The notes beneath the pieces were generated by a model that saw only the letters and a list, made by a program, of their open reading frames with translations, was not told the DNA's origin and ran no database searches. The position numbers and the translations under genes are program-made. A stretch of DNA of 55,090 bases from Amoebophrya sp. AT5.2. Taxonomy: Eukaryota; Sar; Dinophyceae; Syndiniales; Amoebophryaceae. The number at the start of each line of letters is the position of its first letter. Position 1 is the first letter of the stretch. Location: contig RXOD01003820.1 in NCBI GenBank assembly GCA_005223375.1, forward strand, positions 1 to 55,090. The letters are read 5' to 3'. Of this stretch, positions 34,401 through 43,724 are shown piece by piece.

Positions 34401-36783
34401 CCTGTGCAAGTCGATACATGACCGCAGAAGAGCGATCGAGGGCGCCTGCATCCTCTTCGCCGCCGTCGTGCCCATTATTCTGCCTGGACGGAGGCACATC
34501 CCCACAATGCCCCTCCAGAAACCAGTGCTCCGCCGGATTAAACTGGTGATCATGATATCGCCTCTCTTTCGTGCAGCCCTCCCTGCGCGGCGGCTCTTTC
34601 CGCATTATCCGGAAAACGGCGGCAAGACGATACCCAACGCTGACCTGCTCCAAAAAGCGCAGCCGCGTACCGCCCACCATGGCCAGAAGCTCACAGGTCG
34701 CAGAGCACGCCTCACCGCCCACCTGCTCGCTGCCGAATTGCTGGTTTGATGTAACATCTTCACCTGCCAGCTCTGGGCTAGCTACTTCCCCGGATTCGTC
34801 AGCATAGGTTGACTTCGTGACGCCCTTCTTGTCCTGTTTTTCACAATCTGTAACGGGTTCCCAAACAGGCGAGCGCGGACCGCACGGTGACAGAGTTTTC
34901 CCCCGCGCCGCTGAGCTGGAACCGCCGACGTTGGAAAGAGGCAACGCGAAGCTTCGCGTCTGCTGCGCTCCACCAGCAGTTGCGTCAAAAACTTTCTCCG
35001 TGTGCCCCGCTTCCCGCTTGCAATCCGCGGCTTCATCCCCCAGACTCTCCTCGGAGCTGGCGTCCGATTCAGCGTCTGACTGTTCTTCACCAAGTGCGGG
35101 GGCCGTCCACTCGAGATTGTCAAAGTTTAACTCCATCTGGCCGCTCTCAAGAAACTGCATGTAGTTCGGACCCCCGAACTCCTGTAACGATTGCTCGTAG
35201 TCGTAGTACTCAAAGGGGGGCTCCTTTGTTTCCCCCCCGAGCGGCAGCATTGTCCTTAAAATCTCCTCGCCGTGCAGCGGAATCTTCGTTGCGCGACGCG
35301 AAGGGGCGATGACCTCGGCAAAGTGTGGCGTTCCGCCGACAAGCGTGGGGAAGAGCACGAGCAGGGTGCCGACCGTGCGCTGCTCTAGAAGCTCCGATTC
35401 CTCATGTTCTGTGCCGTCCGACGAAGGGGGGCAGACTTCCTGAGGGACCGCTGGCGACTGCCAATGGGCAGCGGCGGCGCAAGCAGTACGCCGAGCCGGC
35501 TCAGAAGGGCCCGGCACGGGAGGTATCTCGGTCTCGTTTGCTCGAAGAGGGTTTCGAGAGGAAGCAACACCAGCAGAACAGATTCTCTGGGCAGATCTCC
35601 AAATCCTCTTGACGCCCGCAAAGCAAAGAGACGACTCTTCAGTCTCCTGCTCGGTTTTGTCGATGCACGATGTAGGCTCCGCTGTGGTTGTGGGTGAAGT
35701 GCTGTTCTCCAGCCAGTCTCTCGCACTTTTTTCCTCCTCCGCTGAAGAATGTTCAAGTCGTTCATTGCTTCGATCTGCTTGATTCGATGCCGGCGCGCCC
35801 TCCGTCGTAGCTGTACATGCCAGAGACTTGCCGGCGCTGCCTTCCAGGCGCTCAAATTTCAGCTCGAGGCCGTTCGGCGCGAAATCTGGCGGAAACTCGA
35901 GTTCCTCCTGTATCCGTTGCGCAACGCCCATCCTTTCAAGATACTGTTCCAGGCACAGCGGAGCAGTGGCGGCAGTCGACTCAGAAGCGCCGGAGCCGGT
36001 CAACACGACGTTGGCATCACTTGCACCGAGAGCTAGCTGCATCGCACGACCCTTCTGCTTCATGTGTTTCCGCAAAGAAGGCTCGTGTTGATCTTCGATT
36101 CCGAGGTCTCGGCCGAGTCCCATCGGCAGAAGCATCGAAGCCTCGCGGGGGGGCGACTCTCCTGACACGCTTCCTCGTTGCTGCCGCCACGGGGCGGGCG
36201 ACCAGTACGCTCGAGTCCTCGCTGTTAGCTGCGCTGTTTTCTCCTGCGCGTCTTCTTCTTGCTTTTTGGAAATGGAAGATGGCAACCAGGCAGGGTTGTC
36301 TGTCCACATCTCCTGCTTCGGGATCTGTTTCATGTGCTCCGAGAAGAGCAAGCCCAGGCGTCGCTGCTGTTCTACGAATATCGCAATCGCGTATCGCGCG
36401 TAGCCCTTTGCAACAAAATCCTGCAGCGGAAAAAGGGTGGGCTTTTTGCTCGCTAACCACTCAGCGTAAGGGTTTCCCCCATCAGCGATCGCGCTTTGCA
36501 CCTCCGGATCTTGCAACAAAATGTTCATCGTCAGTCCCGGCGGAGAACTGAGCGGGAAGTCAACAACTTCGGTTTGTCTTGTATCTGCATTTGCTCTCGG
36601 TGAAGAAGCATTCTCGACGTGCTCGTACACGCGAACCACCGGCGGAGCGGGAAGATCGAGGGAAAATTTGCAGAAGTACGGCGCGCCAACGCCTGACAAT
36701 GTGCGGCCGACGAGGTCGAGGCCGGCCTCAGTGCACATCTGGTGCGGGGGTACGCGAGAAAAGGATGACATGCTATCGGGCAT
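31458..36783 (-). CDS. Giant protein of unknown function, about 1729 residues
   Basis: An almost uninterrupted minus-strand frame of over 5 kb. The first ATG is at 36783 (MPDSMSSFSRVPP), with another four codons later; the open frame upstream has no ATG. I favour a last intron at 31552-31687 (GTACCATAT...CGCAG, 136 bases) that joins to a short exon ending VFHVSFPKPRDA at 31458; reading straight through instead gives a low-quality tail ending at 31438. No domain is recognised. Folded-looking blocks (FVAKGYARYAIAIFVEQQRRLG; LLVLFPTLVGGTPHFAEV; DAAHVACLLGSARVAVSAQKVP; LVAGDLLCLRDVPHWTFVFPAYQC; PNYLELFPGE) are separated by acidic, Ser- and Glu-rich linkers. The composition and low-complexity linkers look like a large lineage-specific protein. 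No membrane segment or signal peptide is evident. Confidence 0.75.
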
Positions 36784-37133
36784 CTGTTTCTTTCTCAAAG
36801 ATGAAGATCTTGGCCTACACAACCGGACTTCGTTTGTTGTAGCTGTAGGAGGTAAAAGCTATTACTTGTGATGCTACCTACGACCTATATCGAGCGCCTG
36901 TCTACAGTTCTTCGCTCATCGATGATCGAGGCACTCTCTGTATTCGTCGACAGCGATCGACAAAATGATCAACACAGCACTCCTTCTGGTGCGACACGCG
37001 ACTGTTCTGCACGACAATGCTGCGACTTTTTTCACGCGGAAAGTATCACTATTTTTCCTCGTTCTCGACGAGCGCGTAGAAGTAAAACGCGAAGAAGCAG
37101 TAGCAGGAATGCAAAAAGCCATATATTTCGCCC
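36784..37133. other. Short intergenic gap
   Basis: 350 bases between the stop of the Na+/H+ exchanger gene and the first ATG of the giant gene. Part of it is open in frame with the giant gene, so a 5' exon portion cannot be excluded; otherwise nothing recognisable. Confidence 0.55.
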
Positions 37134-39602
37134 TCACTCTGGCGGCTGTCGCTCGATCATGGAGGAATTATTCGAGTCTCCGTTTACTCCACCGCCCGGC
37201 ACTTCATATTGTATGTTGCCCCCTTCGCTACCATAGAATCCTGGCGCTTGAAGTGCGGCCTTGTTGTACTCCACGTAGTATCTGCTTCCTCCCTCGACGT
37301 GCTTCGCGAGCGATCGTCCCGATGGCAGAAAGCGACCGCCCCTCCTACTATTGCTGCCTCTTTCCATTTCTCGATACGAAGCTCTACTTGATGTCACTCC
37401 GACGTCCGCGGCTGGTGAAAGTCCGTCTATTCGCCCGCGTCCATGTAGTTCTGACTCCTCTTGTTCGTCGACGGTATTATTTGGGTCGAGAAAGCCGAGC
37501 AGCCCCGCAACATGCTCCATGACACTGCCCACACCGAGCGTGGTGACCACGACCAGGAAAATAGTACACGGGACGAGCTCCTTTCGTGCCGCCGCGTCCG
37601 GGATGCGGAGGCTCAACGCGAAGCTGATTGCGCCTCGAAGTCCCGCGACCACTATGAGAGCCTGCCCGCGCCACGTGAAGGGCGTTCGCCGCGAACTTTT
37701 ATTCGAAGTCGTCCGCGAGGGGCCCGCAGCACTCGGCGTTTCGTAGTCCGCCCCCGCAGAAATCGGATTCACATTCTCACCACTCCTGACGCTGTCCCTA
37801 TCGCTCCGAAACCCGTACGGGTGCACAAAGTCCGCGCTATCCGGGCTCCGCAGCATCTCCCCCTCGTCGACTAAAAACGAACGCGAGCGTCCGTCGGGAC
37901 CGGTGCCGTGGTCCCCACTTTGCATAATATCATCGCCGACGAGTAGACCTCGGACCAATGCACAGAAATCCGCGAGCGAGTTGGCCTCGCGCAACCTTCC
38001 GAACATGCGCAGGCAACCGGACGCTTTCAGCAAGTTCGCGAAGCGGTGTGTGGTGTTCAGCGCGAAGCTCAAGAGCGCGACTTGCGCCGCGCGCGCCGCG
38101 AAAATCAGGACAAAAGAGTAGAGGAGTAGCGACACCCGCGGCAGCTCCGCGACGTACAACACAGCAACCACGCCGAGGTAGAAGAACACCAGGCACTCGC
38201 TAATGAGCGCCGTGATGCTCAGGAAAATCTCCGCCGCGCGCTTGCTTTCGTGCGATAAGACGTCGCCGAACACGACGCCGCAAATGAAGAGCGCGACGAT
38301 GCCAGACAGGTCGAGGTTCTGCGCGACCGCGTAGGCGAGGTAGGAAAACAAAAGCATCAAGCCGAGTTCGTAGGGCGGAAAGTGCGACACGCGGAACTTC
38401 GCGAAAAACAGATTCAGTGCGTAGCTCGCGGCGAGCCCGATCGCAAGCGACAGCGAGGAGACGTAGACGAACTCGAGCAAAAGATTGCAATAGTAGTAGT
38501 GCGGCTCGACCGCGGGATCGTGGTACGCGCCGCTCGGCTGAAGAACGGCTTCTGGAGTACTAGTTGATCCGACGTGGTAGCGGTCCTTATTTCCCATAGC
38601 TGTGTCCCGTTCGCCGCTTCCGTTCTTGTGTCCCTGCCCTCCGTTGCTGTCATGTACGCCACCAACTACTATCCCCCCGTCTCCAACTACTCCGCCAACA
38701 CTTCTTTCCGGCGTTCCCTTCCCGACGACGCCCACGAGTGGGCGCACGCTGCTGTCATATCTGGCCACAACGGAATCGAACAACACTATCGCTACTGCGT
38801 CGTTCAGGATCGCCTCCCCGAAAATGACGCTCCGCAACCTCGCCGGAAACTTGTTCTGGAACCGGTTGAGCAGCGCGATGGTGGCCACCGGGTCCGTCGC
38901 ACTGATCAGCGCGCCGAACAGGTCGCACACGATGTGCGGGCGCTGGATGAACGCGGGTGTTGTTGGCGCAGCGTTCCTCCACAGCGATAGTCCTCCCGCG
39001 CCCTGCTGCAGCGACGACGCCGGCTCATCGGAAACACTCTTCAGGGAGCCACTTGCTGCAGCCCCTTGTTCACCCGACAGCGCGGACGGGTAGAAATTCG
39101 CGAAATAGAAAAACATGCCCTTGCTGATCACAAAGGCTGACAACCAGGTACCGCCTACCGCAAACAGAACGATTTCCCCCAGGTTCCTGCGCATCAACCT
39201 CCGGTCGAGCGAGAATCCGGCCTCGAAAATGATCGGTGGCAGTAACAGGTAGAAGAACAGGTCGGGATGAAAATCCAGATCCTCCCTCGTCCAGCCGCGG
39301 CGGTAGTCTGTGGGGATGATCGAGAAGATCGCGGCGGACACAGATCCCAGGACCATGCAGACGCCGGAGAGGCCAGGCAGCCATTTGGAGACGAGGTTCT
39401 GATTAATCCGCAGCCCCAGAACGAGGATGAAAATGAGAATCGTGGAAATGATGACACTGCCCCACGCGAGGGAATCGGAAAAGGGGTCGATCTGAAGCCG
39501 GGCCGTCGCCGCGGAGGTGACGTCCGTCGGGGGCGTTGCGGCGGACGGAGTGGCATTTCTGCTCGGGCGTTCCCCCTGCATTGTGCGGCCTGCTGGAATC
39601 AT
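37134..39602 (-). CDS. NHE: Na+/H+ exchanger (CPA1/NHE family), single exon
   Basis: Electroneutral antiporter exchanging Na+ or K+ for H+; plasma-membrane or endosomal location cannot be read from sequence. 822 residues, one exon. About a dozen transmembrane helices fill the first 550 residues. Family landmarks: the conserved LLLPPIIFEAGFSL segment near residue 125, FGALISATDPVATIALL near 237 and FGEAILNDAVAIVLFDS near 267; the ND pair is the ion-binding site of electroneutral members. Two long inserts are unusual: a Ser/Ala/Gly stretch before the ATDPVA helix and a Gly/Asp-rich loop (about 285-365) after the ND helix. The C-terminal 120 residues are hydrophilic, rich in Gly, Arg and Tyr, and could be regulatory. 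The ATG at 39602 precedes a short Thr/Ala-rich lead and a first helix. Confidence 0.93.
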   Translation of the reverse strand: MIPAGRTMQGERPSRNATPSAATPPTDVTSAATARLQIDPFSDSLAWGSVIISTILIFILVLGLRINQNLVSKWLPGLSGVCMVLGSVSAAIFSIIPTDYRRGWTREDLDFHPDLFFYLLLPPIIFEAGFSLDRRLMRRNLGEIVLFAVGGTWLSAFVISKGMFFYFANFYPSALSGEQGAAASGSLKSVSDEPASSLQQGAGGLSLWRNAAPTTPAFIQRPHIVCDLFGALISATDPVATIALLNRFQNKFPARLRSVIFGEAILNDAVAIVLFDSVVARYDSSVRPLVGVVGKGTPERSVGGVVGDGGIVVGGVHDSNGGQGHKNGSGERDTAMGNKDRYHVGSTSTPEAVLQPSGAYHDPAVEPHYYYCNLLLEFVYVSSLSLAIGLAASYALNLFFAKFRVSHFPPYELGLMLLFSYLAYAVAQNLDLSGIVALFICGVVFGDVLSHESKRAAEIFLSITALISECLVFFYLGVVAVLYVAELPRVSLLLYSFVLIFAARAAQVALLSFALNTTHRFANLLKASGCLRMFGRLREANSLADFCALVRGLLVGDDIMQSGDHGTGPDGRSRSFLVDEGEMLRSPDSADFVHPYGFRSDRDSVRSGENVNPISAGADYETPSAAGPSRTTSNKSSRRTPFTWRGQALIVVAGLRGAISFALSLRIPDAAARKELVPCTIFLVVVTTLGVGSVMEHVAGLLGFLDPNNTVDEQEESELHGRGRIDGLSPAADVGVTSSRASYREMERGSNSRRGGRFLPSGRSLAKHVEGGSRYYVEYNKAALQAPGFYGSEGGNIQYEVPGGGVNGDSNNSSMIERQPPE

Positions 39603-39649
39603 TACGTGGGGGGCTAATTTTTCCTTAACCGGTCGGGATCACGCTGACA

Positions 39650-39722
39650 GACTGCTACACGATGTAAGTTAGTATGATGAAAAGACTGCTGAGTGATGAA
39701 AAGACTGCTACACGATGTAAGT
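39650..39722. repeat. Short direct repeat pair
   Basis: GACTGCTACACGATGTAAGT occurs at 39650-39669 and again at 39703-39722, a 53-base offset, and GATGAAAAGACTGCT also occurs twice in between. It looks like a recent local duplication just upstream of the exchanger start. Confidence 0.9.
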
Positions 39723-40089
39723 ATGATAACATTTTTTTTTCTAAGTATCCACTTAAACAGAAGTAAAGCATGCAGGTCACAAACAATCTATCACGAACAC
39801 GGTTTTATGCCTGTCGAAGCCCGAGCAGCAATTTCTCGAAGCTATCTATCAAAAACTTAGTTTCTGATATGAACCAGATCATCGCGCTGCGTGCCAGTCC
39901 TGTTCCGATCAAGTGCCATGTTTGCACTCCGCGTCCCCACATGATGTGCGAATATCATTTGTTGTTCTTCTCTGATTTTACACCCTAGCATCAATTGCTT
40001 TACTTCGTGATCTTGACGCGACCCTTTCGCGCACGAAATCGACCATACAAGTAGAATGACTTCAATGTAGTCAACGGCTTTGAATACAA

Positions 40090-40092
<3 letters not shown>

Positions 40093-40121
<29 letters not shown>
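40093..40121. repeat. (GA)n microsatellite
   Basis: An uninterrupted GA run of about 29 bases; on the gene strand it is (CT)n, lying just after the stop of the first ADP-ribosyltransferase-like gene. Confidence 0.95.
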
Positions 40122-40124
<3 letters not shown>

Positions 40125-40333
40125 TTTGAACGCCTGCCAAATAATGCAGCACAAGCGCCATAAAATTAAATAGTGTTTGGCCTGTGCTTTGAATACAATA
40201 AATAAGACACGAGTCCATTCATTGAGAATAGAAGCATTCTCGGCCATCTTCGTGCGTTGTCCCACAGAAAATCCTGTTGGCATTCCGCTGCGACTCCCCC
40301 CCGATGCACCTCGACACCGCTCTCGGTCCTTCT

Positions 40334-40783
40334 TCAGTACCGCCGGCGCTTCGCGGGGTACCCGCCACCGTACTCCTCGTCGTCCTCCTCGATCGAGCCC
40401 GAGTGCACCGCAATGCACGAGACTTTCCCACTGTCAAACACCGCGAAGACGTCCCGGCGCGGCACGGATACCTTGGCGCTATCGATGCCATGCACCCGCA
40501 GCTCGGTTTCGTCGACGTAGTCCCCGTCCCGGAAGAAACCGGTCGTTCCCAAGTCGACCACGGCGGACAGGATCACTTCTTGCCCTTCAACTGCGAAATT
40601 GCCATGGCGGCGCTTGCGGGAGGCGGCATCCGCATTCATCGAGAAGTAGATGCCGGGCCCCAGCATGCCGCCGGAGCCACAGACCATCTGCTGGGACCGG
40701 ACGATGGACCTCGCGCTGGCCCTCGAAGTGGCGTGGTACATGACGCGCGTGCCGTTGTCGCGCTTCTGCAGGCAGGGAGGCAT
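40334..40783 (-). CDS. Small PARP-like ADP-ribosyltransferase-fold protein (paralogue A)
   Basis: 149 residues, single exon. It resembles the compact ART/PARP-like domain found in many protists: YHATSRASARSIVRSQQM holds the NAD-binding His (family pattern YHxTS...A..I), MLGPGIYFSMNADAASRK holds the conserved Tyr and helix, and VILSAVVDLGTT is a core strand. Most of the protein is this one domain. The C-terminus is acidic (EEDDEEYGG) and ends in a basic AKRRRY that could be a nuclear signal. The start is supported by alignment with the second copy at 42256-42702, whose Met sits at the same place. The third catalytic position (Glu in active PARPs) is not obvious, so activity is uncertain; family members may transfer mono-ADP-ribose to protein or nucleic acid. 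Confidence 0.78.
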   Translation of the reverse strand: MPPCLQKRDNGTRVMYHATSRASARSIVRSQQMVCGSGGMLGPGIYFSMNADAASRKRRHGNFAVEGQEVILSAVVDLGTTGFFRDGDYVDETELRVHGIDSAKVSVPRRDVFAVFDSGKVSCIAVHSGSIEEDDEEYGGGYPAKRRRY

Positions 40784-42255
40784 CGCGACGGGTAAAGCCG
40801 AGGTCTGGCTTCAAGACAACGCTAAAAGCTGTACAGATGCCTTCTATCTTCGTTCTATTGCTCTAGAAATTACGCGCTACTTGGTTTGTGATCAAAGTAA
40901 AAGGACTATGAATGGGGAGAGGTTTTCGGTTTTACGTTTCCGATTAGTATGGGGGTGGGACCTGGTATTTTCTAGGTAGAGAAAAATTAATGGGATCATC
41001 ATCATACACTTACTAGGCCACAATTTCCGGAAAAACGAGGCCACGCAAGGAAGGTGCAGCTCCTGCACACAAAATGGAGCATAAGCACTTCAAAATGGGC
41101 ACTGTTAGAAGCCGGCTCGCAAACGCGGTTTGGCTGATCGTGGACTGAAAGAAAAGGTCGCACGTCGAGATCGAAAAGGTCGAATCACTGACCGCACGTC
41201 AAAAGGTCACGGACCAAAAGTAATCGCTTCACGTCCAACATGACGGACCATTCAAAGAAGTGCATTGCGCATCCTTCTCTTGGTGTAGTTTCACCGAAGC
41301 GTGAATGGAACAGCTTGCCACAGGCGTAGGAGCTGCATACAAGCAATAGATCGTCTTAGAAGACGGCTTGTGTGTTTCGCACGTTGTGCAGAGTCCGAAG
41401 TGGACATCTCATGTCTGAGGCAGAATTGTCTGCATGGACGTTGTCCGAAGTAAGCAATGACTTGATTGCTTGGCACGTTGCGCCGGGAGCAGAATTTTCT
41501 GCATGGACGTTGTCCGGAGTGAGCAATGACTTGACTGCTTGGCACTTTGCGCCTGGAGCAGAATTTTCTGCATGGACGTTGTCCAGAGTAAGCAATGGCT
41601 TGACTGCTTGGCACCTTCATCTTTCGAAGCTTCCTCTTGATCTTGTCCGAACTGCTTACCGCTTTTTCCGCGATCTCTTCCAAAGCTCGAGCTTGTGCGA
41701 ACTGACCCCGTTGACCGATCTTTATTACGAGCAAATAGCAAGACCACGAACAGCACACCGATCTTCACTGGGAAGGCAATTTCACGTCCTTACATTTTCA
41801 CGCGCCCGAAGTGAATCTTTGCGTAGGATCGGAAAATGCTCGTCGGCACGTCACCGACCTGATTTTGGATCCATCATTGTTTTAAGGACCGATAACACGC
41901 TCAAAGACGCAGTCATGCCGCGATCCGTCAACCGCACGTGGGGTGGTCTTTATGTCTCGTTTTCTTCTTTCTCCATGAGCCAGCCGTGCGTCCTATTCTC
42001 CGTGATGAAGCGAAAACCGTAGTAACAGTAATCTTCCAATGTTCGCTCGTGCCCCTGTATACGCTAATGTAGTCCCAATGGTTCAACATGTATCTTCCAG
42101 TTGCACATGCTCTGTGACAACAATATCGTTTACCTCCGCCCGTGTCATGCAGTTTTATCGGTTCCTCGTTTTCGACTTTCTCGTTCGTCCACACCCCGCC
42201 CCCGCCGGCCCACTAATTTTCTTTCATTCTCACAAATCTCATTCCATCCACTGCC
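40784..42255. other. Gap between the two ADP-ribosyltransferase-like genes
   Basis: It holds a 69-base minisatellite at 41420-41617 that is open in several frames, giving a plus-strand frame of 216 codons (41372-42022) and minus-strand frames of 155 and 119 codons. None shows a known domain, and the open frames follow mostly from the repeat length being a multiple of three. Confidence 0.5.
41420..41617. repeat. 69-base tandem repeat, about 2.9 copies
   Basis: Copies start at 41420, 41489 and 41558 and begin GCAGAATT(G/T)TCTGCATGG. They differ at only a handful of positions. 69 is 23 codons, so any frame open in one copy stays open in all. On the plus strand the unit contains AWTLSGVSNDLTAWH; on the minus strand it reads SGQRPCRKFCSR. 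Confidence 0.95.
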
Positions 42256-42702
42256 TCAGTACCGCCGCCGTTTCGCCGAGTAGCCGTAGTCGGTCGAATC
42301 GGAGTCCGAGTCGGAATCACTGATCGAGCCCGAGTGCACCTCGATGTCGGATACTTTATCGCTGTCGAACACAACGAACACGTCGCGGCGCCTCGGAGCA
42401 GCCACTTTCGCGCTGTCCACGTTGTGACGGTCCAAATCGTAGCGGTCGAGATCGTCCCCCTCCGTGAAAAACCCCGTTGTGCCCAGATCGACCGAGGCAG
42501 AGAGCACCACCTGGTCCCCTCCGCCTCGACGCTTCCGGGACGCGGCATCGGGATTCATCGAAAAGTAAATTCCGGCACCGAGCAAGCCCCCAGATCCGCA
42601 ATGCATCTCCCGACTGCGGACGATCGACCTCGCGTTTTCCTTCGAGGTCGCGTGGTACATCGTCTTCGTACCGTTGTAGCGCGTGTCGAGACAAACCGAC
42701 AT
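42256..42702 (-). CDS. Small PARP-like ADP-ribosyltransferase-fold protein (paralogue B)
   Basis: 148 residues, single exon, a duplicate of the gene at 40334-40783; the two align end to end at roughly 55 percent identity by eye. Shared motifs: NGTKTMYHATSKENARSIV, GSGGLLGAGIYFSMNPDAASRK, VVLSASVDLGTTGFF, DSAKVAAPRRRDVFVVFDS and the final AKRRRY. The acidic stretch before the tail is longer (alternating Ser and Asp). The His and Tyr positions of the ART fold are kept in both copies, which argues that the domain is under selection. It lies between copy A and a macrodomain gene, which suggests a joint role in ADP-ribose signalling. Confidence 0.78.
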   Translation of the reverse strand: MSVCLDTRYNGTKTMYHATSKENARSIVRSREMHCGSGGLLGAGIYFSMNPDAASRKRRGGGDQVVLSASVDLGTTGFFTEGDDLDRYDLDRHNVDSAKVAAPRRRDVFVVFDSDKVSDIEVHSGSISDSDSDSDSTDYGYSAKRRRY

Positions 42703-43724
42703 CTTTTTTTCCTAACTACAAGTATTCCAAATCTGTGTGGATGGTTCTGCGTGAGTAGCTTTTTGCTGTGAAGTTCTCTTTCGATGATGACGTCGATTGG
42801 TGTCTGCTTTCGATTGAAGTGTTGCGATGATGAAGAAGTTGTGTCTTTGCCTCCTAGAGGTAATCTCCTAACCCTGTCGGTTTGATCGCGCAAAAAAATG
42901 ATTCATACTCACATCAAAAATGCCATACTCTCAGACCTGCTCTGATCATCAGCCCCTTACCTCTCTTCTCCGCCATTGCCAGCCCCTGACCTCGAATTCC
43001 CGAATGCATGGCCTTCTGTGAGCATGAATCTCCAGACTCCAGGATTGGAGCATGACAATCCATCGCGGCAATTAAGGCCGCAAGATGAACCGTAATCACG
43101 AGCACCGGAAGCAATTACGATCAAGCAGCGTTCCAAAAGGTGTTGTGACAATCCATCCTGTATGGCAATTTATTAAGGCCGCAAGATGAACCATAATCAC
43201 GAGCACCGGAAGCAATTACGATCAGAGAATTCCCGAGTTGCCTGCTTTGAGCAGAGGCATCATTGGGCCGTTTCTGTTCAATCGATTGGGCGCGCTGCAG
43301 AACATCAGCGTATGCAGATAGCGTTGATGCTGTGTGCAGACATGCTTTGTCCACGGGACGAAAGCTTTGCCTTGTCCACGGGACGTCGGCTTTCCCGCCT
43401 GGGTGATTTTTATCCTAAAAAGGATGTTTTTGGCCCACGTGGGCGTCGGTCATTATCCATCGAGGAAATGAGTTCTTGTCCCAACGAGGAGCAAGGGGTT
43501 GTTCCGCGAAGGAGACAACTTTCGTCCACAAACGTTCATATGCGATGCTGAGTGCAGGCGCAGTAGAACGAAAGCGTTGCGGTTTTTCGGTCCGGAGGGT
43601 GCTTGTCGAAAATGTGGAGGTCGAGGTCGCGATGCTTTCCGTAGCACACGAAGTACAGATTAGATTTGGGATCTTAGAGTCCTGTACAGTAGAAGTGATC
43701 AGCGCTCCGCGCCACATTTGCTAC
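42703..43724. other. Gap with direct repeats, upstream of paralogue B
   Basis: No supported gene. It carries two copies of a roughly 70-80-base unit (43053-43123 and 43146-43224), whose minus-strand translation SGARDYGSSCGLN is kept in both, and a shorter duplicated TTGTCCACGGGACG motif near 43350-43390. It may include a decayed repeat-rich coding region. Confidence 0.5.
43053..43224. repeat. Direct repeat, two copies of about 75 bases
   Basis: TGACAATCCATC, then AAGGCCGCAAGATGAACC and ATCACGAGCACCGGAAGCAA, occur in the same order at 43053-43123 and 43146-43224. The second copy has a small insertion (TGTATGGCAATTTATT against GCGGCAATT). Identity outside the indel is almost complete. Confidence 0.93.

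Larger units (their letters stand above)
39603..40333. other. Gap upstream of the exchanger gene
   Basis: AT-rich, without a supported gene. It contains a short direct duplication (39650-39722) close to the exchanger start and a GA run (40093-40121). Confidence 0.6.

Noticed and set aside
35817..36551. Plus-strand open frame of 244 codons
   Set aside because: Antisense to the continuous giant frame; Ser/Arg-rich shadow composition with no domain.
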